64,000 nucleotides of DNA, from positions 62,001 to 126,000 of the forward strand of contig JAWDKM010000006.1 in assembly GCA_032464575.1 (NCBI GenBank), read 5' to 3'. Below are positions 16,266-24,613 of the stretch, one piece after another (position 1 is the stretch's first letter; the number at the start of each line of letters is the position of its first letter). The stretch is from Pontivivens sp032464575. GTDB lineage: Bacteria > Pseudomonadota > Alphaproteobacteria > Rhodobacterales > Rhodobacteraceae. A program made the translations under genes and the position numbers. The notes beneath the pieces were generated by a model. It saw nothing but the letters and a program-made list of their open reading frames with translations. It had not been told where the DNA came from and searched no databases.

Positions 16266-17141
16266 ATGGCGGGCTCCTACGACGATCGGGACGGGCAGAT
16301 CTGGCTGGACGGGGCGATGGTCCCCTGGCGGGATGCGAACGTGCACATCCTGACCCACGCGATGCACTACGCCTCCTCGGTCTTCGAGGGGGAGCGGGCC
16401 TATGAGGGCGTGATCTTCGAGAGCCGCAAGCACTCCGAGCGCCTGCACGCCTCGGCCAATATGATCGATTTCGAAATCCCGTGGACGGTCGACGAGATCG
16501 AGGCGGCTAAGCAGCAGGTGCTGACCGCCAACGGCTTCACCGACGCCTACGTGCGCGCGGTCGCCTGGCGCGGTTCGGGAGAGGACATGGGCGTCGCGGC
16601 CAAGCGCAACCCGGTCCGCCTCGCCATCGCCGCGTGGGAATGGGGCGCCTACTACGGCGACAGCAAGTTCAAGGGCGCGAAGCTCGACATCTCCAAGTGG
16701 AAGCGCCCGAGCCCCGAGACGATCCCGTCCCACGCCAAGGCCGCCGGGCTCTACATGATCTGCACCATGTCCAAGCACACGGCGGAGGCGAAGGGCTGCG
16801 CCGACGCGATGATGTTCGACTATCGCGGCTACGTGGCCGAGGCGACGGGAGCCAATATCTTCTTCGTCAAGGACGGGGAGGTGCACACGCCCGACCCGGA
16901 TTGCTTCCTCAACGGCATCACCCGGCAGACCGTGATCGGTATGCTGAATGACCGGCAGGTCAGGGTGCACGAGCGGCATATCATGCCTGACGAGCTGGAA
17001 GGCTTCGAGCAGTGCTGGTTGACCGGCACCGCGGCCGAGGTCACGCCGGTGGGCCAGATCGGCGACTATAACTTCGAGGTCGGGGCGCTGACCCGCGACA
17101 TTGCCGAGGGCTACGAGAAGCTGGTGCGCGGCAAGGCCTGA
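16266..17141 (+). CDS. ilvE: Branched-chain amino acid aminotransferase
   Basis: 291 residues from the ATG at 16266, preceded by AAGGA seven bases away. Fold-type IV features are present: HAMHYASSVFEGERAYEG, the PLP-lysine region SHAKAAGLYM, and the phosphate-binding VAEATGANIFFVKDG and GITRQTVIGML, with the C-terminal LTGTAAEVTPVGQIG. It interconverts branched-chain amino acids and their 2-oxo acids with glutamate. An in-frame ATG at 16221 would add 15 unsupported residues. Confidence 0.92.
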   Translation: MAGSYDDRDGQIWLDGAMVPWRDANVHILTHAMHYASSVFEGERAYEGVIFESRKHSERLHASANMIDFEIPWTVDEIEAAKQQVLTANGFTDAYVRAVAWRGSGEDMGVAAKRNPVRLAIAAWEWGAYYGDSKFKGAKLDISKWKRPSPETIPSHAKAAGLYMICTMSKHTAEAKGCADAMMFDYRGYVAEATGANIFFVKDGEVHTPDPDCFLNGITRQTVIGMLNDRQVRVHERHIMPDELEGFEQCWLTGTAAEVTPVGQIGDYNFEVGALTRDIAEGYEKLVRGKA

Positions 17142-17142
17142 G

Positions 17143-17592
17143 GTGAGCCTGCGCGTCGTCCGCTGGTCGCGCGGCGAGCGGGCGCTGCACGTCCTGCTGG
17201 TCGCGGGACTGGCGGCGGCGCTGGTAAGCGGGCCGGTCGATGGGCGGCTCCACGCCGTGCTCGGATGGGCCTTCGTCGTGGTGGTGCTGCGGGTCTGCGC
17301 GCGGGTGGTGCTGATCGCCTGGCTGGATCCCCGGCGGCTGCGGCGGAGCGGTCGGGCGGCGGGGCTCGGCCTCGGCATCTTGCTGGCCGCGACGGTGGTT
17401 CTGGGCTGGGGGCCCGCGGCGCTGCACCTGCCGGCGGCGGCGCTCCTGGTGCTCTGGACCGCGGTGCACGCGCTGGCCTATCGGCGCGAGCCCATGCGGC
17501 GCGCGGCGCTGCGCGGGGAGCCGGTTCCGCTCGACTGGGTCCGGATGCGGCATCCGGGCTCCCTTCCGCCGGGCATGCGCAGGGCGCGGTAA
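17143..17592 (+). CDS. Small membrane protein resembling cytochrome b561-type domains
   Basis: About 149 residues from a GTG at 17143, just after the ilvE stop. Four hydrophobic segments are seen, with histidines positioned in or near them (RALHVLLVAGL, GRLHAVLGWAF, ALHLPAAALLVLWTAVHAL), the pattern expected for a four-helix, two-heme b561-like protein. The WSRGERALH start is also like that family. Heme binding is inferred. The C-terminal tail (GEPVPLDWVRMRHPGSLP) is soluble. Confidence 0.5.
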   Translation: MSLRVVRWSRGERALHVLLVAGLAAALVSGPVDGRLHAVLGWAFVVVVLRVCARVVLIAWLDPRRLRRSGRAAGLGLGILLAATVVLGWGPAALHLPAAALLVLWTAVHALAYRREPMRRAALRGEPVPLDWVRMRHPGSLPPGMRRAR

Positions 17593-17599
17593 GTTACCC

Positions 17600-18058
17600 T
17601 CAGGGCGCGAAGAAGCGGAAATCCCCTTCGATCGTCGCGCGGTCGCATTCGCGGTGGGTGAGCGGCTGGGTTTCCGCATGGAACGCGTCGAGATCGCGGA
17701 ACACTTCAAGGATGCCGCGCATCACGGCGCCATCGCTATACCGGCCCGTTGCATGCAGCGTGTAGACGTACCCCGAGTCGTGCACGAGGCCGATGCCGAA
17801 CGTTGCCACGTCGCCGACGAAGCCCCCGTATTTCGTGGTGCCCCAGTTGTCGCTGCTCCTGAAGGCCAGTTCGGGTTCGGCGCCGGGCCGACCGAAGCTG
17901 TAGGTGAAGTACTCCGCGAAATAGTCGTCGTGCACCGCGCAGATCTCCAACCGGCGATCCTCCCCCGCGATGTCGCAGGCGAAGACGGTCTGCAGCGGTG
18001 AGAGACACACGGCGGAGGCCGGGCTGGCGAGAGCGAGGACGAGCAGGGCGCGGATCAT
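17600..18058 (-). CDS. Secreted protein of unknown function
   Basis: 152 residues from the ATG at 18058, with a signal peptide (MIRALLVLALASPASA). The mature part starts with a cysteine-containing stretch (VCLSPLQTVFACDIAGEDRRLEICAV) and has about four cysteines, likely in disulfides, plus aromatic-rich repeats. I do not recognise a family. A GGAG-type box precedes this ATG; the upstream frame extension overlaps the P450 leader and is unlikely to be real. Confidence 0.6.
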   Translation of the reverse strand: MIRALLVLALASPASAVCLSPLQTVFACDIAGEDRRLEICAVHDDYFAEYFTYSFGRPGAEPELAFRSSDNWGTTKYGGFVGDVATFGIGLVHDSGYVYTLHATGRYSDGAVMRGILEVFRDLDAFHAETQPLTHRECDRATIEGDFRFFAP

Positions 18059-18167
18059 GGGGAACTCCTTTTTGCACCGCCTTACCACGTTCCGGGCCGC
18101 GGCGTGTGACAGCGCGCCCCGCCATATCGCGGTTGATCGCGGCGGCCGGGCGCGGAACACTGGGGAG

Positions 18168-19493
18168 ATGGTTGCCACGCCCGCGCCGCTCTCCGCCCTT
18201 GCTCACATCCCGGGCCGCCGGGGGCTGCCCTATGTCGGCGTGGCACTGGAGTTCATCCGCGATCCCTACGCGCTGGGCCGCAGGCATGTGGAGCAGTTCG
18301 GCCCGGTCTTCCGCCAGTACCTCCTGGGCCACTGGACCGTCAGCCTGACCGGGGCGGACGCCGTCGAATACGTGCTGGGCGATCCCGACGGCATGTTTTC
18401 CTCCTACGAGGGCTGGAGGCTGTTGCACGAGCTCTTTCCCGGCGGGCTGATGTTGCGCGACGGGGCCGATCACCGGGCGCATCGGCGGGTGATGCAGGCG
18501 GCGTTCCGGGCGAGCGCCATGCGCGACTATCTCGACGGGATGAACGGCGGCATCGCCACGCTCCTCGACGGCTGGGGTGGGGAGATGCGGTTCTACCCCG
18601 CCATCAAGGACCTGACGCTGAAGCTGGGCGCGGCCGTTTTCATGGGCCTGCCGCTGGAGGGGGAGGAGGCGCAGCGGCTTAACCGGGCGTTCCAGGCGGA
18701 GGTCGCGGCGTCGCTGGCGCTGATCCGCGCGCCGGTGCCGGGGCTTGCCTACAAGCGTGGGCTGGATGCTCGCGCCTACCTCACGGAGCGGTTCGCGGAG
18801 ATGATCCCGGAGCGGCGGGCGCGGCCCGGTCCCGACTTCTTCAGCCAGCTGGTGGCCGCCACGGAGGATGGCTGGTCGGAGCGGGACATCGTCGATGACC
18901 TCAACTTCCTGCTGATGGCAGCGCATGACACCACGACCTCAGCGCTCACCACGATGGTCTGGGCGCTCGCCAACCAGCCGGAGTGGCAGGAGGCGGTCCG
19001 GGAGGAGATCGCTGGCATTGGTGGTGACGCGCTCGACTACGACGACGCGGCGCGGATGGAGGTGACCGAGCGGGTGTTCAAGGAGGCGCTGCGCTTCACG
19101 CCGCCGCTTGCCTTCATCCCGCGGCAGGCGGAGCGCGGCTTCACTTGGGCCGGAGTTGAAATCCCGGCGGGGGCGCATGTCGGCGTCTCGCCCGGCGCCG
19201 TGATGATCAGCGAGGAATACTGGAGCCACCCCGACCGGTTCGACCCCGACCGGTTCAGCCCGGAGCGGGCGGAGGATCGCAGCCACCGCTTTGCCTGGTG
19301 CCCGTTCGGCGGCGGGGCGCACAAGTGCATCGGGATGCACTTCGCGCTGTTGCAGGTGCGGGCCTTCACCTTCCAGTTCCTGCGCCGCTTCCGGATCGAG
19401 GCGGTGGCGGGGACCGATGCGGACTGGGCCCGCGTGCCGATCGCCAAACCGAAGAACGGCCTTCCGCTGCGGCTGGTGCCCCTTGGACGTTGA
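18168..19493 (+). CDS. Cytochrome P450
   Basis: 441 residues from the ATG at 18168, behind a GGGGAG box. All core P450 marks are present: the I-helix oxygen-binding AAHDTTTSA, the ExxR in KEALRF, the PERF-like region DPDRFDPDRFSPERA, and the heme-cysteine loop FGGGAHKCIG. No signal or membrane anchor is present, so it is a soluble class I enzyme needing a ferredoxin and reductase, which are not encoded here. The substrate is unknown. It is divergent from the small secreted protein and overlaps a kinase gene downstream. Confidence 0.92.
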   Translation: MVATPAPLSALAHIPGRRGLPYVGVALEFIRDPYALGRRHVEQFGPVFRQYLLGHWTVSLTGADAVEYVLGDPDGMFSSYEGWRLLHELFPGGLMLRDGADHRAHRRVMQAAFRASAMRDYLDGMNGGIATLLDGWGGEMRFYPAIKDLTLKLGAAVFMGLPLEGEEAQRLNRAFQAEVAASLALIRAPVPGLAYKRGLDARAYLTERFAEMIPERRARPGPDFFSQLVAATEDGWSERDIVDDLNFLLMAAHDTTTSALTTMVWALANQPEWQEAVREEIAGIGGDALDYDDAARMEVTERVFKEALRFTPPLAFIPRQAERGFTWAGVEIPAGAHVGVSPGAVMISEEYWSHPDRFDPDRFSPERAEDRSHRFAWCPFGGGAHKCIGMHFALLQVRAFTFQFLRRFRIEAVAGTDADWARVPIAKPKNGLPLRLVPLGR

Positions 19494-20067
19494 GGCGCTG
19501 CGAGCGGAGCTGCGCGCGCTGATCCCGGCGCAGGGGCGGCTCGTGATGGGGCTGGTGGGGCCGCCGGCCTCGGGCAAGTCGACGCTCTCCAAGAGGCTCG
19601 CGGCGGGGCCGGACGCCGTGGTGCTGCCGATGGACGGCTTTCACCTCGATGACGACATCCTGCGGGCACGCGGTGACCTGCCGCGCAAGGGGGCGGAGTG
19701 GACCTTCGACCGGGCGGGCCTCGCCGCGATGCTCGGGCGGGTCCGGGCGGGGGAGGAGGTCTTCGCCCCCCGCTTCGACCGTTCGATGGAGCTGAGCCGG
19801 GCGGGCGCCATCCGCATCGCGCCGGAGCATCGCCTCATCGTGGTGGAGGGCAACTGGCTGAGCCTGTGGCCGGAGGTCCGCGCGCAGCTTTCCCCCATAT
19901 GGCATCTGGAGGTGGCAGAGGACGCGCTGCGCCGCCGGCTGGAGCAGCGCTGGGCCGCCATGACGCCCGACGCGCGGCGAGCCAAGATCGAGGAGAACGA
20001 CCTGCCCAACGCCCGCGCCGTGGCAGCGCTTGCCGGACGCGCCGACCGCATTGTGCGCTCCGCGTGA
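19483..20067 (+). CDS. P-loop kinase of the uridine kinase/PRK-like family
   Basis: About 194 residues if translation starts at the TTG at 19483, which overlaps the P450 stop by 11 bases. No ATG or GTG is well placed. Walker A is GPPASGKSTLSKRL, followed by VLPMDGFHLDDDIL with the DGFH substrate motif, and a lid region EQRWAAMTPDARRAKIEEND. Such proteins phosphorylate nucleosides, pantothenate or sugars (the FrcK and YggC-like group). Coupling to the P450 is a position effect with no proven link. Confidence 0.7.
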   Translation: MDVEALRAELRALIPAQGRLVMGLVGPPASGKSTLSKRLAAGPDAVVLPMDGFHLDDDILRARGDLPRKGAEWTFDRAGLAAMLGRVRAGEEVFAPRFDRSMELSRAGAIRIAPEHRLIVVEGNWLSLWPEVRAQLSPIWHLEVAEDALRRRLEQRWAAMTPDARRAKIEENDLPNARAVAALAGRADRIVRSA

Positions 20068-20143
20068 CACTCCGCCATGGAAACGTCACGCTCGTCTTAT
20101 TGTTCGGCGCCGCACAAATCGCTATATTTGAGGATGTGAAGCG

Positions 20144-20593
20144 GTGCCCGTTGGCCCGCAAGTGCAGGAGGACATCGTTCTGACGGAACGTGTTTCCGCG
20201 GTTATGGACGCCGCACCGGGCCGTGCCACCGGGCTCAAGGCACACCAGATCAGCCCCGCCGAGTTGCTGGAACTGATCCTTTCTTCGCTCGATGATGACA
20301 AGGCCGAGGACGTCGTCCCGATTCCGCTCAAGGGCAAGTCGGAGATGGCGGACCATATGATCGTGGCCTCCGGACGCTCCTCGCGCCAGGTCGCCTCGAT
20401 GGCCGATCACCTGATCGAGAAGGTGAAGGCCGCGACCGGCCAGGCGCCGCGGACCGAGGGGCAGGACACCGGTGACTGGGTGCTCCTGGATGCGGGCGAC
20501 GTGATCGTCCACCTCTTCCGCCCGGAAGTGCGCGAGTTCTACCAGCTCGAGAAGATGTGGCTCGCCCCCGGCGAGATGCCCGTCACGCATTGA
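20144..20593 (+). CDS. rsfS: Ribosomal silencing factor RsfS
   Basis: 149 residues, starting at a GTG at 20144. The core matches the DUF143/RsfS fold: LLELILSSLDDDKAEDVVPIPL, MADHMIVASGRSSRQV and GDWVLLDAGDVIVHLFRPEVREFYQLEKMW. The protein binds uL14 and blocks subunit joining in nutrient-poor conditions. Start choice is uncertain because residues 1-30 are not conserved. It lies 13 bases before rlmH, the usual gene pair. Confidence 0.9.
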   Translation: MPVGPQVQEDIVLTERVSAVMDAAPGRATGLKAHQISPAELLELILSSLDDDKAEDVVPIPLKGKSEMADHMIVASGRSSRQVASMADHLIEKVKAATGQAPRTEGQDTGDWVLLDAGDVIVHLFRPEVREFYQLEKMWLAPGEMPVTH

Positions 20594-20606
20594 TGGCCGG
20601 CTCTGC

Positions 20607-21077
20607 ATGCGCGTGACCATCGCCGCCGTGGGGCGGCTGCGGTCTGGGCCGGAGCGGGACATGGTCGACGATTACCTCACCCGGTACGCGCGCACCGGGC
20701 GCGCACTGGGCTTTTCCCCCGCTCAACTCACCGAAGTCGAAGATCGCAAGGCAGCCGGGATGGCGGCCGAGGCGAAGTTGCTCGCCGCCGCGATCCCCGC
20801 GGGCGCCTTGCGGGTGATGCTGGACGAGCGCGGGCGGCAGCTCACCTCCCCCGATTTCGCGACGCGCCTGATGGGCTGGGCCGAGGAGGGGCGGCGCGAC
20901 GTCGCCCTCGTGATCGGCGGGGCGGACGGGATCGCACCGGAGCTGCGGGCGACGGCGGACCTGAAGGTGAGCTTCGGTGTCATGGTGTGGCCGCACGCAC
21001 TGGTGCGCGTCATGCTCGCCGAACAGCTGTACCGTGCCGCGACCATCCTGGCCGGAACCCCCTACCACCGGTCCTGA
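20607..21077 (+). CDS. rlmH: 23S rRNA (pseudouridine1915-N3)-methyltransferase RlmH
   Basis: 156 residues, the normal length. The SPOUT SAM pocket is shown by LVIGGADGIAPEL and the motif VWPHALVRVMLAEQLYRA. The C-terminal PYHRS is the hallmark end of RlmH. The enzyme methylates the pseudouridine at helix 69 of 23S rRNA. It is co-transcribed with rsfS and followed by a strong hairpin at 21153. Confidence 0.95.
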   Translation: MRVTIAAVGRLRSGPERDMVDDYLTRYARTGRALGFSPAQLTEVEDRKAAGMAAEAKLLAAAIPAGALRVMLDERGRQLTSPDFATRLMGWAEEGRRDVALVIGGADGIAPELRATADLKVSFGVMVWPHALVRVMLAEQLYRAATILAGTPYHRS

Positions 21078-21152
21078 CGCGCGTCGGCCCGGATCATTTA
21101 CCAAGCGAGAACCGAGTGTTGCGCAACCGCGGGTAGAATGCCCGGGAGCGAT

Positions 21153-21184
21153 CCCCATCTGTAAGCCAATCCTTACAGGTGGGG
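21153..21184. terminator. Strong hairpin after rlmH
   Basis: CCCCATCTGTAAG (21153-21165) pairs with CTTACAGGTGGGG (21172-21184), one G-T pair, with a six-base loop. It may end the rsfS-rlmH transcript. There is no T-run after it, so it could equally be part of a regulated leader. Confidence 0.45.
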
Positions 21185-21236
21185 GCCAAAGAATTGTATT
21201 CAAGAAATTACCGAAATAAACTCAATTATACACGAA

Positions 21237-21257
21237 ATGGATACGTACAGTATCCAT
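21237..21257. promoter_or_regulatory. Palindrome upstream of the porin gene
   Basis: ATGGATAC (21237-21244) and GTATCCAT (21250-21257) are perfect inverted repeats around GTACA, about 125 bases before the porin start. The size and symmetry suit an operator for a dimeric regulator. Confidence 0.45.
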
Positions 21258-21379
21258 GTATTTTCGCCTAAAATCACTTTGTGACGCGAGTTGTTGCGCG
21301 TTAGATACTCCGAATCTGCCCCATATGTTGCAGCCTGTAGGTGTGCCGTGATCCGGCGCCCTACAGAAAAGGCAGACCC

Positions 21380-22627
21380 ATGAAACGCACCCTCCTTCTT
21401 GCCGCCAGCGTCGCCGCGCTCACCACGGGCGGTCCGGCCCTGGCCCAGGATACGGCCGCGATGCAGGCGGAGCTCGAAGCGCTGCGCGCCCGGCTCGCAG
21501 CCCTCGAATCCGCCATGGCCGACACCCAGCAGCAGATGATCACCGCGACCGAGGTCGCGCCCGGCACCCGGGGCGATGTCACGACGGGCGACACGGGCAT
21601 CCGGCTCAGCGTGTCGGGACAGGTCAACCGCGGCGTGCTCTTCACCGATGACGGGGAGTCGACCGACACCTTCTTCGTGGACAACGACAACTCGTCCACC
21701 CGCCTCCGCTTCACCGGCGAGGGCGACCTGAACGAGAACACGACGGTCGGGACCCTGATCGAGGTGGAGATCGAGTCGAATTCCTCGGCCGAGGTCAGCC
21801 AGCTCGATGAGGATACCGGGTCCGAGACCTTCAGCGACCGCAAGCTCGAGCTCTTCGTGGACAACGAGCAGTTCGGCCGCGTCGCGCTGGGGCAGGGCGA
21901 CACGGCGTCGAACGGCACCTCCGAGGTCGACCTGTCGAACACCGACGTGGTGGGCTATTCGGGCGTCTCCGACTTCGCGGGCGGCATCATCTTCCGCGGG
22001 GACGATGGCGAGCTGGTCGACGGTGGCGGCGATGAGAACCCGAGCATCGGCGACTCGTTCAGCAACCTCGACGGCTTCAGCCGGCAGGACCGCATCCGCT
22101 ACGATTCGCCCGAGGTTGCGGGCTTCCAGGTTTCGACCTCCGCGATCTCGGACGACCGGTATGACGTCGCACTGCGCTACGGTAACGACTTCGGGCCGGT
22201 GCGGTTCGAGGGCGCCGTCGCCTACGGCAACAATGGCGGAGCCGACGAGGACGATGTGGAAGAGTTCGTGAACGGTTCGTTCTCGGGCCTGCACACCCCG
22301 ACGGGGCTGAGCCTCACCGTCGCGGCCGGTCAGGGCGAGTTCGAAGGCGATCGTGACGAGAACACCTTCTACTACGTGAAGGGCGGCTGGCAGACCAACG
22401 ATCTGACGAGCCTCGGCACCACCGCGTTCGCCATCGACTATTTCGACGGGGAGAACACGGACAGCGAGGGCGACGAGTCCACCACCTACGGCATCTTCGC
22501 CGTGCAGGAGGTCGACCGTGTCGGTACCGAGGTCTTCCTGGGCCTGCGCCAGTTCGAATACGAGGACGACGCGCAGGAGTTCGACGACATCACCGCCGTC
22601 ATGGCCGGCGCGCGGGTCCGCTTCTGA
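21380..22627 (+). CDS. Gram-negative outer-membrane porin
   Basis: 415 residues from the ATG at 21380, with a signal peptide (MKRTLLLAASVAALTTGGPALAQ). A short coiled-coil segment (MQAELEALRARLAALESAM) is followed by an acidic, beta-rich body with many D-E-N-G loops and a C-terminal aromatic residue (ARVRF) typical of trimeric porins. The coiled coil after the signal is seen in some outer-membrane tethered porins. It is likely a general diffusion porin. The long structured leader suggests regulation. A 52-residue lipoprotein gene follows with overlap. Confidence 0.8.
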   Translation: MKRTLLLAASVAALTTGGPALAQDTAAMQAELEALRARLAALESAMADTQQQMITATEVAPGTRGDVTTGDTGIRLSVSGQVNRGVLFTDDGESTDTFFVDNDNSSTRLRFTGEGDLNENTTVGTLIEVEIESNSSAEVSQLDEDTGSETFSDRKLELFVDNEQFGRVALGQGDTASNGTSEVDLSNTDVVGYSGVSDFAGGIIFRGDDGELVDGGGDENPSIGDSFSNLDGFSRQDRIRYDSPEVAGFQVSTSAISDDRYDVALRYGNDFGPVRFEGAVAYGNNGGADEDDVEEFVNGSFSGLHTPTGLSLTVAAGQGEFEGDRDENTFYYVKGGWQTNDLTSLGTTAFAIDYFDGENTDSEGDESTTYGIFAVQEVDRVGTEVFLGLRQFEYEDDAQEFDDITAVMAGARVRF

Positions 22628-22785
22628 TGGCGCGCGTCCTTGCTGTCGTGTTTGCTCTGACGGGGCTGACCGCCTGCGTGCAAGAGCAACCCATCGACCG
22701 GGCGGAGATCGGGACGCCGGGGGAACTTAATCCCGGTCCCGGCCTCCTGTCCGGCGAGGACGGGGAATTCGTGTTCCGGCCCTGA
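22627..22785 (+). CDS. Small lipoprotein (52 residues)
   Basis: The ATG at 22627 overlaps the porin stop (TGATG), and the reading frame closes at 22783-22785. The peptide has a short hydrophobic signal (MARVLAVVFALTGLTAC) with a lipobox LTAC and then a proline- and glycine-rich mature part of about 36 residues ending FVFRP. It could modulate the porin or simply anchor in the membrane. I do not recognise a family. Confidence 0.6.
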   Translation: MARVLAVVFALTGLTACVQEQPIDRAEIGTPGELNPGPGLLSGEDGEFVFRP

Positions 22786-22790
22786 GACAA

Positions 22791-22819
22791 AGCGGCCGCC
22801 CTCACCAGGGGCGGCCGCT
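22791..22819. terminator. Bidirectional hairpin between convergent genes
   Basis: AGCGGCCGCCC (22791-22801) pairs perfectly with GGGCGGCCGCT (22809-22819) around a seven-base loop. It lies between the porin/lipoprotein genes and the minus-strand operon end; on the minus strand it is followed by TTTGTC. Confidence 0.65.
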
Positions 22820-22997
22820 ATTCGTCGAGCTCGCGCGCCGCGTCGACCAGCATCACCGGGACACCCTGGTTGATGGGAAAGGCGAGGCCGGCATTGCGGG
22901 AGATCAGCTCGTTCGCCTCGCGGTCATAGACCAGAACCCCGCGCGTGACCGGGCAGACCAGCATCTCCAGCAGTTTGCGATCGACGGGCTCGCTCAT
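22818..22997 (-). CDS. Trm112-family (UPF0434-like) small protein
   Basis: 59 residues, from the ATG at 22997 to the TAG at 22818-22820. The sequence starts MSEPVDRKLLEMLVCPVTRG, with the LVCPVT motif of bacterial Trm112-like proteins, then AFPINQGVPVMLVDAARELDE. The second zinc cysteine pair of the family is absent, as in many bacterial members. Trm112 proteins activate methyltransferases in eukaryotes; the bacterial role is less certain. The ATG overlaps the stop of the Lon-N gene (ATGA), placing it last in the operon. Confidence 0.8.
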   Translation of the reverse strand: MSEPVDRKLLEMLVCPVTRGVLVYDREANELISRNAGLAFPINQGVPVMLVDAARELDE

Positions 22998-23653
22998 TGC
23001 AGGGGCGTGTCGTCCTGCGGGCTGGCGCCGCTGCGCAGCGCGAACTCCATCAGCGTGACCAGCGTCTCCCGCCGGGTTGCAAGCGACGGCGCCTCCAGGA
23101 GCGCCTGCTTTTCCTCCGGATCGAAGGGGCAGAGCATGGAGAGGGAGTTGATCAGCAGCTCCTCATCCGCCTCGCGCAGGCTGTCCCAGTCCGAGGAGAG
23201 CTGCGCGCTCTCGAAGAAGCGGCCGAGCAGTTTGAGGAAGGCGGGGCGGTCGAAGCCCCTGTCCTTCTCCTCGCCCCCAAGATCGCGCTCGAAGCTCGAC
23301 CAGTCCATGCGGGCGCGGCGATAGGGGGTGAAGCCCTCGACCTCCTCGACCAGACGGAAGCGGCTGATGCCGGTGAGCGAGATTATGTAGCGCCCGTCAT
23401 CGGTTTCGGAGAACTGGGTGACGCGACCCGCACAGCCGATGGAGTGCAGCCGTTTGCTCGACCCCTCGGGCCCGTCGGCGGGCTGGACCATCCCGATCAG
23501 CCGCTCGGGCGTCTTCAACGCATCCTCCAGCATAGCAAGGTAGCGCGGCTCGAAGAGGTTGAGCGGCAGGCGCGCCCGCGGCAGGAGCAGCGCGCCGCCG
23601 AGCGGGAAGATCGGGACGATCTCGGGCAGGTCCGCTGACGTGAACCGCCGCAT
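22994..23653 (-). CDS. Lon-type substrate-binding domain protein
   Basis: 219 residues from the ATG at 23653. The Lon N-terminal fold is shown by PIFPLGGALLLPRARLPLNLFEPRYLAML and IGCAGRVTQFSETDDGRYIISLTGISRFRL. There is no AAA or protease domain, so it is the stand-alone form. These proteins are thought to bind unfolded or specific polypeptides, but their role is not established. The start shares one base with the thioredoxin-TPR gene stop. Confidence 0.85.
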   Translation of the reverse strand: MRRFTSADLPEIVPIFPLGGALLLPRARLPLNLFEPRYLAMLEDALKTPERLIGMVQPADGPEGSSKRLHSIGCAGRVTQFSETDDGRYIISLTGISRFRLVEEVEGFTPYRRARMDWSSFERDLGGEEKDRGFDRPAFLKLLGRFFESAQLSSDWDSLREADEELLINSLSMLCPFDPEEKQALLEAPSLATRRETLVTLMEFALRSGASPQDDTPLQ

Positions 23654-24558
23654 CAGGCAAAGATCATCGAGCTGAGACGGCGGCGCCCCGACTGGGTCAG
23701 GGGATCCTTCGGCCCCAGCGCATCGAAGAGCTTGAAGAGCTGCTCCTTGGCGGCCGCCTCGTTCCACTCGCGGTCGCGGCGGAAGATCTCCAGCAGGCTG
23801 TCGATCGCCTCCGCGTTCTGGCCCGCGCCGATCTGGGCGGTGGCCAGCTCGTAGCGCTTGTCGAGGTCGTCGGGCGCGGCTTCCACGGCGGCGGCGAGGC
23901 CTGCGATCTCGCCGGCCTGGCCGGCATTGGCGCTGAGCTCGATCTGGGCGCGGACGGCGGCGATCTCGGGCTTGTCCTGCAATGCTTCGGGGGCGGTGTC
24001 GAGGGTCGACTGCGCCTTCTCCACATCCCCGGTGGCCATGTAGGCGCGCGCAAGGCCGGCAATGGCGCGCACATGCTCGGGATCCTCGCCCAGGATCGCG
24101 GCGAAGACCTGGGCGGCATCGGCCACCGCGCCTTCCTCCAGCATCTGCTCGGCCTGCTCCACGGCGTCGTCGAGCCCGCCGGACATGTCGCCGCCCGCGG
24201 CCTTCACCACATTCTCGATGAACGCCTTGATCTGGCTCTGCGGCAGCGCGCCCTGGAAGCCGTCGAGCGGCTGACCCTTGTGGAAGGCATAGACCGTCGG
24301 GATCGACTGGATGCGAAGCTGGGCCGCGATCTGCTGGTTCTCGTCCACGTTGATCTTGACGAGCTTCACCGCACCGCGCGCCGCCGTCACCTCCGCCTCG
24401 ATGGCCGGGGTGAGCTGCTTGCAAGGTCCGCACCAGGGCGCCCAGAAATCGACGATCACGGGCACCTCCATCGAGGCGTCGACGACATCGGCCATGAAGG
24501 TCGCCTCGCTGGAGTCCTTGATCAGATCGGCTGTGGGTGCGGTGCCAAGTTCGAGCAT
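23653..24558 (-). CDS. Thioredoxin-TPR co-chaperone, CnoX-like
   Basis: 301 residues. An N-terminal thioredoxin domain has the active site WCGPC (VIVDFWAPWCGPCKQL), cis-proline in IQSIPTVYAFHKG, and a C-terminal run of TPR-like helices (LDDAVEQAEQMLEEGAVADAAQVF, AIAGLARAYMATGDVEKAQ, EAIDSLLEIFRRD). This architecture matches CnoX, which protects proteins from oxidation and hands them to GroEL or DnaK. A redox-active WCGPC, as in Caulobacter, suggests true oxidoreductase activity. It heads a three-gene operon with the Lon-N and Trm112-like genes. Confidence 0.87.
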   Translation of the reverse strand: MLELGTAPTADLIKDSSEATFMADVVDASMEVPVIVDFWAPWCGPCKQLTPAIEAEVTAARGAVKLVKINVDENQQIAAQLRIQSIPTVYAFHKGQPLDGFQGALPQSQIKAFIENVVKAAGGDMSGGLDDAVEQAEQMLEEGAVADAAQVFAAILGEDPEHVRAIAGLARAYMATGDVEKAQSTLDTAPEALQDKPEIAAVRAQIELSANAGQAGEIAGLAAAVEAAPDDLDKRYELATAQIGAGQNAEAIDSLLEIFRRDREWNEAAAKEQLFKLFDALGPKDPLTQSGRRRLSSMIFA

Positions 24559-24613
24559 CGTGTGTCTTTCGTCATTCGGGGCGGTGAGTGCCCGTTAAGA
24601 TACAGTGTTTCGC

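Larger units (their letters stand above)
21078..21379. other. AT-rich gap with porin promoter region
   Basis: This 302-base gap is clearly less GC-rich than its surroundings after about 21160. It holds a 13-bp hairpin and a perfect 8-bp-arm palindrome, described separately. It is most simply the leader and promoter of the porin gene. No small gene is credible. Confidence 0.7.
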
